A stretch of 64,000 nt of DNA, taken from Fibrella forsythiae. Its GTDB lineage: Bacteria; Bacteroidota; Bacteroidia; Cytophagales; Spirosomataceae. The DNA lies in contig NZ_JAFMYW010000009.1 of assembly GCF_017353175.1 (NCBI RefSeq), forward strand, positions 124,001 through 188,000, in the 5' to 3' direction. Position 1 is the first letter of the stretch. Every line of letters begins with the position of its first letter. The position numbers and the translations under genes are program-made. The notes below the pieces were generated by a model. That model did not search any database, had not been told where the DNA came from, and was given only the letters and a program-made list of their open reading frames with translations. This document shows positions 1-9,074 of the stretch, piece after piece.

Positions 1-1
1 G

Positions 2-79
2 CTCATGGCCGATTACATGCACTTCAAACGCGTCGACGTAGAAATTGCCCGGTTGTTAGGTACGGTTATTTCGGGGTAG
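2..79 (+). CDS. C-terminal end of an unidentified gene (partial)
   Basis: An open frame enters from the left edge and ends at TAG (77-79). The visible residues end in HFKRVDVEIARLLGTVISG. The composition looks coding and the frame has no early stop, but only about 25 residues are visible, so the family cannot be named. It could be the end of a plus-strand gene that converges on the CDF gene, with the hairpin at 99-178 between them. Confidence 0.4.
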   Translation, partial: LMADYMHFKRVDVEIARLLGTVISG

Positions 80-98
80 AGTTAGCTGCGCGGAGCTG

Positions 99-178
99 GC
101 GCTTTAGAGAATTGCTTCGCGCTTGTCACCCTGAGCGGAGTCGAAGGGCCACAAGCGCGAAGCAATTCTCTAAAGCGC
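99..178. repeat. Long perfect hairpin around half a REP-like core
   Basis: Two perfect 28-bp arms (99-126 and 151-178) contain the recurring outer motif TTGCTTCGCGCT. They enclose a 24-nt loop holding one copy of the core CACCCTGAGCGGAGTCGAAGGG. The same core occurs as an inverted pair at five other places in this window, so this is a half copy. It lies between two convergent genes and could end transcription from both sides, though it has no T tract. Confidence 0.85.
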
Positions 179-204
179 AAACACAGCACAACAATCACGG
201 TTCG

Positions 205-1095
205 CTACACCTTAACCGGTTCGATATGCACAAGCACGTCGTACACGGCAGGTTTCGCTTCGAGAATGGCGGCTTTTACGGCGTGAGCAATATCATGCCC
301 CTGCTTCACGGTCAGGTCGCCGGGCACCTGTACGTGAAGATCGACGAAATACTCGAAGCCCGTTTTGCGAACGCGGTATTTATCGATGCCACGTACCTGG
401 GGCACCGATATGGCAATGGTTGCCAGTTCATTGCGCCAATCGCCGGCGGGCGCTTCGTCCATGATTTCGCCGAAGGAAGGGCGGAAGATGAGATACGCGT
501 TGAACACGATAAAGCCCGAGGCCAGCAACGCCGCCCAGTCGTCGGCGCTTTCGTAACCTGGTCCACCAATCAGAGCGATACTAATGCCGACGAAAGCCGT
601 CAACGACGTGATGGCGTCGCTGCGATGGTGCCAGGCGTCGGCTTTCACGGCGCTGCTTTCTACTTCAGCTCCCACTTTGGCAACGCGCCGGAACAGCACT
701 TCTTTCACAACCACAACACCCGCCAGCACCGCCAGCGTGAACGGTGCGGGTGTTTCGTGCGGAATCTGAATGTTTTTGATGCTTTGTACGGCAATTAGAA
801 TAGCCGCGCCTACCAGCGCCATAGCCACTACGATCGCCGCCATGGGTTCGGCTTTTCCGTGGCCATAAGGGTGATCTTCATCGGGTGCTTTAGCGGCGGT
901 ACGTAGGCCAAACCAGACAAAGATCGAGGTGACAATATCGGTGCCCGATTCCATAGCGTCGGCGATGAGGGCGTAGGAGTTGCCCAGCCACCCGGCGGTT
1001 CCTTTCACCAGCACCAGCCCGATATTCACGGCAATGCCTACCAGCGTTGATTTCTGGCCCCGCTCAGCCTGATGTGGTTTAATGGGTGCTTCCAT
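205..1095 (-). CDS. Cation diffusion facilitator (CDF) family efflux transporter
   Basis: A proton-coupled inner-membrane exporter of divalent metals such as Zn, Co or Cd. Residues about 20-220 hold the transmembrane helices, with the CDF signatures ALIADAMESGTD and HPYGHGKAEP. A later helix carries the metal-site pattern DAWHHRSDA. The C-terminal third is the soluble dimerisation domain (PQVRGIDKYRVRKTG, FVDLHVQV). I chose the ATG at 1095 (MEAPIKPHQ). The open frame continues 49 codons upstream, but those codons translate the repeat at 1178-1325 (the telltale LSLSKG string) and are an artefact. It lies downstream of the RND efflux gene on the same strand, which fits a metal-resistance cluster. 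The exact metal cannot be told from sequence. Confidence 0.9.
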   Translation of the reverse strand: MEAPIKPHQAERGQKSTLVGIAVNIGLVLVKGTAGWLGNSYALIADAMESGTDIVTSIFVWFGLRTAAKAPDEDHPYGHGKAEPMAAIVVAMALVGAAILIAVQSIKNIQIPHETPAPFTLAVLAGVVVVKEVLFRRVAKVGAEVESSAVKADAWHHRSDAITSLTAFVGISIALIGGPGYESADDWAALLASGFIVFNAYLIFRPSFGEIMDEAPAGDWRNELATIAISVPQVRGIDKYRVRKTGFEYFVDLHVQVPGDLTVKQGHDIAHAVKAAILEAKPAVYDVLVHIEPVKV

Positions 1096-1177
1096 TTTGT
1101 TGAGTTTTTGTGTGAATTGACGTGGAGTATGTGTTGATGTTTGTGCTTCTGTGTGTGGTTTCGCGTTGTTGTGCACT

Positions 1178-1325
1178 GCTTCGCGCTGTAAGCCCTTCGA
1201 CAAGCTCAGGGTGACAATACACATCCGACTGTTGATGACCAACTTGGGTGGGAGTGGTCCGCCACCCCGGTGTCACCTTGAGCCGGGGGCGCCGAGCCTG
1301 TCGAAGGGCCACGCGTCAGCAACCT
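1178..1325. repeat. REP-like palindrome, diverged copy B
   Basis: The left core (1193-1216, CCCTTCGACAAGCTCAGGGT) is followed by a loop containing GATGACCAACTTGGGTGGGA. A diverged, expanded right core lies at 1271-1308, and the flank CCACGCGTCAGCAAC follows. The preceding motif CTGCTTCGCGCTGTAAG matches the other copies. Several mismatches and an insertion in the right arm make this the most decayed copy. It lies between the efflux fusion gene and the CDF gene. Confidence 0.75.
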
Positions 1326-1352
1326 GGCTCGCGAAGCCAACCGACCCACGCA

Positions 1353-4300
1353 TCACCCCGCCGTTTTAACCCGCTCGGCGCTAATGAAATAGGCACCTTG
1401 CCGAACAATAGCCGACGGATTAAGGGTGGCTGGTAATGTAACTTCCGTTCGGTGGTTTTGGGTTATTCCCGTACGTACCGGGACCATACCGAATCGGTAC
1501 GTACCCGACGCGCTGCCCGGCTCACGAACGTAGACAAACGTCTGGTTGCCCTCTTTTACCAAGGCATCGTCGGGTAGGGCAACCACCTGCCGGGGGGAGG
1601 CCAGGATCGTGGCGCGCACGTAGGAACCCGCAAAGAGGCGATCATACTGGCCGGCGGTCAGGTTGGCGTGGACAAGTATGGTTTTGCTTTGCGCATCGAA
1701 CGCCTGACCAACGCGGTAGACCGTTGCTTTCATCTCACCAGTCTGTTGTTGAGGCACGGTGAAACGTACCTGCTGCCCTTCCCGAATCTGCCGGATATCA
1801 CTTTCGAAGACCCGTAATTCAAGGTATAGATGCTCTTTACCCACAATCTCCACCAGCATGTCGGTGGTACCCACGAACTGGCCAAGCCGTAGGTTTACTT
1901 TATCGACGTACCCACTGATGGGGGCCAGCAAGGGAATTGTCCGGCTGATATGCCCTTTGCGTAGCGATTCCAACGGAATGTGTAGCTGCGCCAGTTGCGC
2001 TTCCAGTGAGGTCAGCAACGCCCGCGTCGATTCAACGTCTGCCGTCGATTGCTGTAGTTTTCGCTTGGCACCAAACTCTTCCCGGTTCAACTCTGTCTGC
2101 CGTTCCAGTTCCTGCCGTTCAAACTGACTGCGGGCAATAGCCTGCAAATATTCCTGTTGAAGTTTCACGTAATCGGGGTGTTCCAGCACGGCAAGCACCT
2201 GACCTTTTCTCACAAAATCACCCTCCACCAGTTTTGCCGATCGCACAAAACCGCCCATAGGCGCGCTGATAATGGCCCACTGGTCGGGCGGGGCTTCGAG
2301 CTTGCCTGTGGCCTGAATGGTTTCGCCCAGCGTGAGCGTGTCGGGTCCACCCAATTGAATGCCCGTTTCCCGGAACTGGGCTTCGCTGATTGTGACCGCA
2401 CCAGCCGCTTTCGACGGGGCTGTTGCCGTAGTTTCCTTTGTTTTTTCGGGTGTCGATGAGCAGCCCAATAGCCCGGTGATGACCAGAAGCGCCGTTAGGG
2501 TTTGTGCCAGAGTTGGTGTCATGTTTTGTTGAGTTTTACGGGTTCGGGCTGCTACCAGACTATAGAGCAGCGGCAAGACAACCAGCGTCAGTAGCGTGGC
2601 CGATACCAGTCCGCCGATAACCACGGTAGCGAGGGGTTTTTGGACTTCAGCCCCGGCAGAAGTTGAGAGCGCCATGGGTAAAAAGCCCATTGAGGCTACT
2701 GCGGCTGTCATCACTACCGGCCGAAAACGGACCGCTGTGCCTTGTTTTACGCGCTCCAGAACATTGGCAACGCCTTCTGATTCAAGCTGATTGAAATAGC
2801 TGATTAAGACAATACCGTTGAGTACGGCGATGCCGAACAGCGCAATGAAGCCCACACCCGCCGAAATACTGAACGGCATGCTACGTAGCCAGAGCGCCAG
2901 CACCCCGCCAATGGCTGAGAGTGGAATGGCCGTGAAGATCATGAGCGCCTGCGAGAACGAGCCGAAGGTGAAAAACAGGAGCAGGCCAATCAGCACCAGC
3001 GCCAGCGGGACCGCCACGCCCAGCCGCTCTTTAGCCTTCACCAGGTTCTCGAACTGCCCGCCAAAGGTGTAGCTGTAACCGGCCGGCAAGGGAACGTCTT
3101 TTTCGAGCACCGCCTTCATCTCACCAACCAGACTCTCCACATCCCGCCCCCGCACGTTAATCCCGATGGTGATACGCCGACGAGCGTTATCGCGTGAGAT
3201 CTGCATGGGAGCGTCCTGATAACGGATGCTAGCCAGTTGTTCCAGCGGCACCTGCTGCCCGTTTGGCAGGTCGACGTACAGCTGCCGGATGTTGTCGATG
3301 TCCTGCCGGTAAGTGCTGTCGAGGCGCACGACGAGGTCGAACCGCTTTTCGCCTTCGAAGACAACCCCGGCGGTTTCGCCCGCAAAGGCCGTTTTCAGAA
3401 TGCGGTTCAGGCTCGCGACCGACATACCGTACTGCGCCAGTCGCGCCCGATTATACGACACCAGCATCTGGGGCAGTCCGCTGATCTGTTCTACTTTCAG
3501 ATCGCCCACGCCGGGAATCGATTTCAGTTTCGCCGCCGCCTGATTCGCTTTGGTAAACAACGTACCCAGGTCTTCGCCGTAGATCTTCACGGCAATGTCT
3601 GACTTCACGCCGGTCATCAACTCGTTGAACCTCAGTTGAATGGGTTGCGTAAACTCCAGGTTCAGGCCGGGCAATACGCTGAGTGCCCGTTCCATCTTCT
3701 GAATCAGTTCTTCCTTTGTCTTCGCCGTGGTCCAGTCGCCGGGTTCTTTCAGCAGCACCATCACGTCGGCCGCTTCGATGGGCATGGGATCGGTCGGTAT
3801 TTCGGCGGTACCGATCTTGGAAATGACCTGATTGACTTCGGGAAAGCCGTTTTTGAGGATCGTTTCGATACGGCGGGTCGTTTCCACCGTTTGTGAGAGC
3901 GACGAGCCTGGTTTCAGCGTGAGGCTGATGGCAATATCGCCTTCGTCGAGGTTGGGAATAAACTCGCCGCCCATTGTGGTAAACAGCCAGACGGCCCCGG
4001 CCAGCAATGCTACCGAAGCCGCCAACACGGTCTTCCGCCAGCGCAGGGCTCCGTTGAGCAGGGGCGCATACAGCCGGTACAGGAATTTCATGATCCGGTC
4101 GGCCAGTGTGCCTTCTTCCCTGATGTCTTTCCGCAGCAGCGTGGCGGCCATCATGGGTACGTAGGTGACGCACAGGAGCATGGCTCCCACAATGGCAAAG
4201 CCAACCGTCAGGGCCATGGGCCGGAACATCTTGCCTTCGATTCCCGTCAGCGACAGAATCGGCACGTACACGATCAGGATGATAAGCTGACCAAACAGGG

Positions 4301-5627
4301 CCGACCGCATCAGCCGATTCGACGAGTCCAGCGCGATCTCGTCCATCGACTGGGTACGTGCCGCCTGCGTATGCACGATCTGGAAAATCATGCTTTCCAC
4401 GATGATCACCGCCCCGTCGACCAGCAGGCCGAAGTCGATAGCCCCTAGGCTCATCAGGTTGGCCGATACGCCGAAGACGTGCATCATACCCAGGGCAAAC
4501 AGCATACACAGCGGAATGACCGACGCCACCACCAGCCCCGCCCGCCAGTTGCCCAGGAGCAGCAGCAACACGGCCATCACGATCAGCCCGCCTTCGAGCA
4601 GGTTCTTGGCTACGGTATGAATAGCCTTGTCGATGAGCACTTTACGGTCCAGAAAGGGCTCGATAGTAAGACCCGGTGGCAGGCTTTTCTGGATCTCGGC
4701 AATGCGCGTCTTCACGCCTTCGATCGTTTTCTCTGACGAGGCACCTTTGAGCATCAGCACGATACCACCCACGACTTCACCGTGGCCGTTGCGGGTCATG
4801 GCCCCATAGCGCACCGCGTGGCCAATGTCGACCCGCGCCACATCGCGCACCAGAATAGGCGTTGGCCCTTCGTTTCTGACCACGATCTGCCCAATTTCGG
4901 TGGGCGTTTTCACCGTGCCTTCGCCACGAATGAAGAACGCTTCCGGCCCCTTTTCGATGTAGCTGCCGCCTGTGTTCGCGTTGTTGGCCGATAGCGCGTC
5001 GACCACCTCGGTCAGGGTGGTGTTCATGCCCCGCAGCCGCTCGGGGTCGATCTGTACTTCGTATTCCTTCAGGTAACCACCCAGGCTGCTGACCTCTACC
5101 ACGCCGGGTACGCCCGCCAGTTGCCGCTTTACGATCCAGTCCTGTATCGTGCGTAGTTCGGTGGCCGAATACTTGGTCTCGAAACCGTCTTTAGGCCGGA
5201 TCACGTACTGGTAAATTTCGCCGAGTCCTGTGGTGATCGGGGCCAGCTGCGGCGTCCCGGCGGTTAGTTCGGCTTCGGCGGCTTTGAGTTGTTCGGTAAC
5301 CAGTTGCCGGGCCTGAAAAGTAGGCGTCTCGTCGTCGAACACTACGGTGATGACCGACAGCCCAAAACGGGAAATAGACCGGATTTCGGTGACGCCAGGT
5401 ACGTTCCTGAGCGTCGATTCGAGGGGGAAGGTGACGAACTGTTCGGTTTCCTGCGCGGCCAGCGACGGTACCTGCGTAATGACCTGAACCTGATTGTTGG
5501 TAATGTCGGGAATGGCGTCGATGGGCAGTTGGCGCAGGGCATAACTTCCCCAGGCAATCAACGCCACAACACCCAGCGCCACCATCAATTTCTGATGGAC
5601 GCTGAACTGAATGATTTTTTGCAGCAT
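1353..5627 (-). CDS. czcA: CzcA-type heavy-metal RND pump fused in frame to a CzcB-type adaptor
   Basis: One open frame of 1424 codons from the ATG at 5627 (MLQKIIQFSVHQKL). Residues 1 to about 1030 are an HME-RND transporter. The TM4 signature DFGLLVDGAVIIVES, near residue 400, is the type tied to divalent cations (Co/Zn/Cd) rather than Cu/Ag. The frame then runs with no stop into MTPTLAQTLTALLVITGLLG followed by CSS, which is a lipoprotein signal. After it come the barrel-sandwich, coiled-coil and beta-barrel regions of a CusB/CzcB periplasmic adaptor. Normally these are two genes, with an outer-membrane TolC partner that is not seen here. If the fusion is real, the signal core would serve as a 13th membrane helix taking the adaptor to the periplasm. 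Separate translation from the internal ATG at 2522 is the alternative. An upstream in-frame ATG at 5675 adds 16 unconserved-looking residues. Confidence 0.9.
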   Translation of the reverse strand: MLQKIIQFSVHQKLMVALGVVALIAWGSYALRQLPIDAIPDITNNQVQVITQVPSLAAQETEQFVTFPLESTLRNVPGVTEIRSISRFGLSVITVVFDDETPTFQARQLVTEQLKAAEAELTAGTPQLAPITTGLGEIYQYVIRPKDGFETKYSATELRTIQDWIVKRQLAGVPGVVEVSSLGGYLKEYEVQIDPERLRGMNTTLTEVVDALSANNANTGGSYIEKGPEAFFIRGEGTVKTPTEIGQIVVRNEGPTPILVRDVARVDIGHAVRYGAMTRNGHGEVVGGIVLMLKGASSEKTIEGVKTRIAEIQKSLPPGLTIEPFLDRKVLIDKAIHTVAKNLLEGGLIVMAVLLLLLGNWRAGLVVASVIPLCMLFALGMMHVFGVSANLMSLGAIDFGLLVDGAVIIVESMIFQIVHTQAARTQSMDEIALDSSNRLMRSALFGQLIILIVYVPILSLTGIEGKMFRPMALTVGFAIVGAMLLCVTYVPMMAATLLRKDIREEGTLADRIMKFLYRLYAPLLNGALRWRKTVLAASVALLAGAVWLFTTMGGEFIPNLDEGDIAISLTLKPGSSLSQTVETTRRIETILKNGFPEVNQVISKIGTAEIPTDPMPIEAADVMVLLKEPGDWTTAKTKEELIQKMERALSVLPGLNLEFTQPIQLRFNELMTGVKSDIAVKIYGEDLGTLFTKANQAAAKLKSIPGVGDLKVEQISGLPQMLVSYNRARLAQYGMSVASLNRILKTAFAGETAGVVFEGEKRFDLVVRLDSTYRQDIDNIRQLYVDLPNGQQVPLEQLASIRYQDAPMQISRDNARRRITIGINVRGRDVESLVGEMKAVLEKDVPLPAGYSYTFGGQFENLVKAKERLGVAVPLALVLIGLLLFFTFGSFSQALMIFTAIPLSAIGGVLALWLRSMPFSISAGVGFIALFGIAVLNGIVLISYFNQLESEGVANVLERVKQGTAVRFRPVVMTAAVASMGFLPMALSTSAGAEVQKPLATVVIGGLVSATLLTLVVLPLLYSLVAARTRKTQQNMTPTLAQTLTALLVITGLLGCSSTPEKTKETTATAPSKAAGAVTISEAQFRETGIQLGGPDTLTLGETIQATGKLEAPPDQWAIISAPMGGFVRSAKLVEGDFVRKGQVLAVLEHPDYVKLQQEYLQAIARSQFERQELERQTELNREEFGAKRKLQQSTADVESTRALLTSLEAQLAQLHIPLESLRKGHISRTIPLLAPISGYVDKVNLRLGQFVGTTDMLVEIVGKEHLYLELRVFESDIRQIREGQQVRFTVPQQQTGEMKATVYRVGQAFDAQSKTILVHANLTAGQYDRLFAGSYVRATILASPRQVVALPDDALVKEGNQTFVYVREPGSASGTYRFGMVPVRTGITQNHRTEVTLPATLNPSAIVRQGAYFISAERVKTAG
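2480..2560 (-). other. Pump-adaptor junction with embedded start and lipobox
   Basis: Read on the minus strand, the pump C terminus (LYSLVAARTRK) is followed by an A-rich leader AAAACTCAACAAAAC and ATG at 2522. This leader closely matches the one before the CDF start at 1095 (AACTCAACAAA-ATG), so it looks like a translation start region. A TAA lies in this leader but in a different frame, so the pump does not terminate there. The lipobox LLGC follows about 23 residues after the ATG. Confidence 0.7.
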
Positions 5628-5717
5628 AATCGGATAACTCGTTGACAGATAAAGGCCAGCAAGCCGAGCCCGCATCAGAAACGCAGGTCAGCATGGCCTA
5701 TTAATCGAAACGGGGAG

Positions 5718-6110
5718 TTACCCTAACCGGGGCGGTTGAAACAGCCAGGATGCTGACTGGAAGGAGTACAGATTCTCGTAGGAGAACCGGGTAGGTACGT
5801 GCAGAATCAGGCCCGAATAAGCTGAGGGGAGCCAGTGTAATTGCGAAATGATGAAGACGAAACCTACCGAAAGGTGATTGTACATGGGCAGTTTGGTGCC
5901 CTCATGTGGTGTTTGGGCGTGCTTAGACGCCGTGTTGTAATGCAGGTCCAGAAACTGCCAGAAATTGAAATCAGCACCTGCCGCCTGCTTGTGCATCTGG
6001 TAATGAGATACCAGGCCGGGTATTTTAAAGACTTCTTCCACGTCGGTCTGCGGAAATAGACTGCCGGCCAGCATAAGTACCCCCAGAAAAAGAGCCAACG
6101 CGGATTTCAT
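5718..6110 (-). CDS. Small exported protein of a metal-transport-linked Bacteroidetes family
   Basis: About 130 residues from the ATG at 6110, starting with a clear signal peptide (MKSALALFLGVLMLAGSLFP). The mature part has the pattern EVFKIPGLVSHYQMHK...FNFWQFLDLHY, known to me only as an uncharacterised small secreted family often found beside metal transporters in Bacteroidota. A region with several His residues follows. The gene ends about 90 bp before the RND pump on the same strand and is probably its first operon member. The longer open frame starting at 6173 would bury the signal peptide and crosses the promoter box at 6115-6122, so I reject it. Molecular role unknown. Confidence 0.65.
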   Translation of the reverse strand: MKSALALFLGVLMLAGSLFPQTDVEEVFKIPGLVSHYQMHKQAAGADFNFWQFLDLHYNTASKHAQTPHEGTKLPMYNHLSVGFVFIISQLHWLPSAYSGLILHVPTRFSYENLYSFQSASWLFQPPRLG

Positions 6111-6114
6111 GTTG

Positions 6115-6122
6115 CAAAAGTA
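6115..6122 (-). promoter_or_regulatory. Bacteroidetes -7 box (TACTTTTG) 4 nt before the ATG
   Basis: On the minus strand the sequence reads TACTTTTG-CAAC-ATG, a match to the TAnnTTTG consensus of the Bacteroidetes primary sigma factor. No good TTTG was seen 19 bp upstream. The spacing implies an mRNA with almost no leader. Confidence 0.55.
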
Positions 6123-6253
6123 CAGCGTAAGCGGGAACGTACCTACCGATTGCTCAATCAGACTTGTAAGCATATAGATTAAATGGCAACAATTGACTAT
6201 CTAGCGTCGTTGGGAAATCGTGCGATTGCTTCTCAACGGATACACAAACGGGT

Positions 6254-6688
6254 ATGGCGTCTTTTTCTGCATTTCTGGAAGTGAAAGGTGAACAGTATCC
6301 GCTTTTGCGGTACGACCTGAGCATGCATCAGGAAACCGATTCGCTGGGTCGACCGGCCTCGCCCACACTTGGTGGCACCATCGAGTGCGTCATGAGCGCG
6401 CCCGGTTCCGACAAGCCTTTCCTGCTGCAATGGATGTTCTCGCCCACCATGCAGGAAGACGGTCGCATCATTCTCATGCAGGATGCCCCCCGGGCTACAC
6501 TGAAGACCATATCGTTTTTCAATGCCTATTGCGTAGGCCTGCAAACCGTTTTCATGCCGGGCAACAACGGCGGTGGAAGTTTGCAACTGCAGGTACGGCT
6601 GAGCCCGCAACGGGTAGCGGTAGGCGTGATCGTGCACGACAACAACTGGCCGCTGGAAAGTCACGGTGCAGGTCAAAGCTTTGCCTGA
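6254..6688 (+). CDS. tssD: Hcp/TssD-like type VI secretion tube protein (orphan)
   Basis: 144 residues matching the Bacteroidetes subtype iii Hcp fold. The start is SFSAFLEVKGEQYPLLR, the family landmark is DLSMHQETDSLGRPASPTLG, then FLLQWMFSPTMQEDG and a C-terminal VHDNNWP. TssD monomers stack as hexameric rings forming the inner tube of a T6SS. No other T6SS gene is in the window, so this is an orphan copy, possibly carrying or accompanying an effector. After the NNWP motif the frame ends soon. A second frame continues as KVTVQVKALPDKTYRFRK and stops at 6779, so a frameshift may have shortened the tail. Confidence 0.8.
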   Translation: MASFSAFLEVKGEQYPLLRYDLSMHQETDSLGRPASPTLGGTIECVMSAPGSDKPFLLQWMFSPTMQEDGRIILMQDAPRATLKTISFFNAYCVGLQTVFMPGNNGGGSLQLQVRLSPQRVAVGVIVHDNNWPLESHGAGQSFA

Positions 6689-6923
6689 CAAGACGTATCG
6701 GTTCAGAAAGCCGCGCCCTCAGTTGCCGATAGAGAACCGGGCCTATTCGGCACCGTCTTTCACGCGGGGCCGGATGTAGCGGAGCCAGGCCCGACGATCG
6801 GCGATGTAACCGGTGGGTCAACATACCGTTCTGCCTGACTGGGACCATAAAGTTAGCGTCACGATGGGCATTGGCTTAGGCCTTTTTTGTACCTTCCACG
6901 GCTACAACAAACCACCCTGAATC

Positions 6924-9074
6924 ATGTCTGCCCGTAATGATGAATCGTTGCAAACGCATTACCGTGCCTGTAATTTATGTGAGGCCATTTGCGGCCTCAC
7001 CATCACGCACCGCAACGGCGAAATTGTCAGCATTGCCGGTGACCCGGCCGATCCGTTTAGTCGGGGACATATCTGTCCGAAAGCGGTAGCCCTGAAAGAT
7101 ATTTACGACGATAAAGACCGGTTGCGGCGCCCCATGAAACGGGTTGGCACCGACTGGCAGGAGATTGACTGGGAGCAGGCACTCGACGAAGTGGCCGACC
7201 GGTTGCGCCAGGTACGTGACACCTACGGCCCCAACGCCATTGGCGTCTATGCGGGTAACCCAACGGTTCATAATTCCGGTTCGTTTCTGAGTATGCCCGG
7301 TTTTGTGAAAGCGCTGGGTACACGAACGGTATTTTCGGCCTCGTCGGTCGATCAGTTTCCGCACCATTTTGCGGCCTGGCAACTGTTTGGCCATCCGCTG
7401 CTGATGCCCGTACCTGATATTGACCATGCCGATTTCTGGCTCATCATGGGCGGAAACCCGATTGCGTCGAACGGTAGTATCATGACCGCACCCGACGTAT
7501 CGACCCGGTTGCGGGCCATTCAGCAGCGCGGCGGTCGGGTGGTGGTCATTGATCCGCGCCGTACGGAAACAGCACAACGGGCTGATGAACATCAGTTTAT
7601 CCGCCCCGGTACCGATGTGTTCATGCTGCTGGCTATGACGCAGGTGTTGTTTGCCGAAAACCTGGTCAACCCCGGTCGCCTGTCCGGCATCACTGATAAC
7701 CTCGACGCATTGCGCGATGCCGTTGCCGGGTACACGCCCGAACGGGTAGCCGCGTTGACGAAGATAGAACCCGATACGTTGCGCCGCCTGACCCGCGAGT
7801 TTGCCGGTACGCCGCGCGCCGCACTGTATGGCCGGGTAGGGGTGTCGACGCAGGAGTTTGGCGGGTTGTGTCTGTGGCTGATCAACATGCTGAACCTGCT
7901 GACAGGCCACCTCGACGAGCCGGGCGGTATGATGTTTACCTCACCGGCCATTGATTCGCTGGCTTCACGACCCGGCGCAGCTCGGTCTGTGTACAACAAG
8001 TTCAATCGATTTCAGAGTCGGGTGAGTGGCAAAGCTGAATTTATGGGCGAATTGCCGGTGGCCTGCCTGGCTGAAGAAGCCGAAACGCCCGGCGATGGGC
8101 AATTGCGGGCACTAGTGACCAGTTGTGGTAACCCGGTACTGTCGACGCCCAACGGCCGCCGCCTCGATAAGGCTCTGTCCGGTCTCGATGTCATGGTATC
8201 GGTGGATATTTACATGAACGAAACCACCCGGCACGCCGACTATATTCTGCCGCCACTGACCGGTGTTGAAACGGCTAATTATGACCTCACGTTTCACGTA
8301 CTGGCCATTCGGAACACAGCCCGTTATTCAGAACCGATGGTTCCGAAATCCGCCGGTACGCTGTACGACTGGGAAATTTTCGAGAACCTGCGTCTCCGCT
8401 TGAGCGGCATCCCCCGCGACGAATGGAAACTGCAGAACCCCGCCAAAACCATCGATATGGGCCTGCGCTTTGGCCCCTACGCCAACACCGGCCTGAGCCT
8501 CGACCAACTGCGTGAGAATCCGCACGGTATCGATCTGGGGCCACTTCAATCACAGTTGCCTGGCCGGTTGCAAACGCCTGATAACCGGATCAATGCCGCA
8601 CCAGCCGTGTTCCTGGCCGATCTGGAACGTACCCGGCGCGTACTCGACAGGCACGTACCTGCCGGTGATGATCAGTTGCTTCTGATCAGTCGCCGTCACC
8701 TGCGCGACAATAATTCATGGATGCACAATGCGCACGTGCTGGTGAAAGGCCGCAACCGGTGCACCTTGATGCTCCACCCGGACGATGCCGCCCGTCTGGG
8801 CATCATTACCGGTCAGACCGTCCGGGTACGTTCACGCGTAGGCGAGGTCGAACTGCCCGCCGACGTTACGCCCGACATTATGCCCGGTGTTGTGTGTATG
8901 CCGCACGGCTACGGCCATAACCGCCCCGGCACCCGTATGAACACTGCCCGGCAACACGCTGGAGCCAGTGTCAACGACCTAACCGACGAAGCGTTTGCCG
9001 ATGTGCTGACGGGCAATGCCGCACTGTCGGGCGTGCCGGTTCGGGTGGAAGGGGTCATGCCCGTTTATTCGTAA
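6924..9074 (+). CDS. Molybdopterin-dependent oxidoreductase (formate dehydrogenase/nitrate reductase-like large subunit)
   Basis: 716 residues. The N terminus has the 4Fe-4S motif with Cys16, Cys19, Cys23 and Cys51 (ACNLCEAICG and RGHICPKA), then the Molybdopterin and Molydop-binding domains. The latter gives the C-terminal barrel near residues 590-710 (LLISRRHLRDNNSWMHN). The Mo/W-bis-MGD enzyme moves electrons between a small substrate and a partner, but no partner subunit, FdhD-like or cofactor gene is adjacent. No Tat signal is visible, so it is likely cytoplasmic. Substrate unknown: formate-dehydrogenase-like or assimilatory-reductase-like are both possible. Its last 10 bp overlap the convergent cbpM gene. 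Confidence 0.85.
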   Translation: MSARNDESLQTHYRACNLCEAICGLTITHRNGEIVSIAGDPADPFSRGHICPKAVALKDIYDDKDRLRRPMKRVGTDWQEIDWEQALDEVADRLRQVRDTYGPNAIGVYAGNPTVHNSGSFLSMPGFVKALGTRTVFSASSVDQFPHHFAAWQLFGHPLLMPVPDIDHADFWLIMGGNPIASNGSIMTAPDVSTRLRAIQQRGGRVVVIDPRRTETAQRADEHQFIRPGTDVFMLLAMTQVLFAENLVNPGRLSGITDNLDALRDAVAGYTPERVAALTKIEPDTLRRLTREFAGTPRAALYGRVGVSTQEFGGLCLWLINMLNLLTGHLDEPGGMMFTSPAIDSLASRPGAARSVYNKFNRFQSRVSGKAEFMGELPVACLAEEAETPGDGQLRALVTSCGNPVLSTPNGRRLDKALSGLDVMVSVDIYMNETTRHADYILPPLTGVETANYDLTFHVLAIRNTARYSEPMVPKSAGTLYDWEIFENLRLRLSGIPRDEWKLQNPAKTIDMGLRFGPYANTGLSLDQLRENPHGIDLGPLQSQLPGRLQTPDNRINAAPAVFLADLERTRRVLDRHVPAGDDQLLLISRRHLRDNNSWMHNAHVLVKGRNRCTLMLHPDDAARLGIITGQTVRVRSRVGEVELPADVTPDIMPGVVCMPHGYGHNRPGTRMNTARQHAGASVNDLTDEAFADVLTGNAALSGVPVRVEGVMPVYS

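Noticed and set aside
205-1242. Longer start of the CDF gene at 1242
   Set aside because: The extra 49 residues translate the dispersed repeat (LSLSKG string), so the ATG at 1095 is preferred.
3451-4509. Long antisense-like frame inside the RND pump gene (352 codons)
   Set aside because: It is an alternative frame of the same strand with low-complexity, Arg-rich composition, which is typical of shadow frames in GC-rich genes. No family is recognisable.
6254-6688. A type VI secretion locus
   Set aside because: Only the TssD-like gene is present. No sheath, baseplate or ATPase gene lies within the window.
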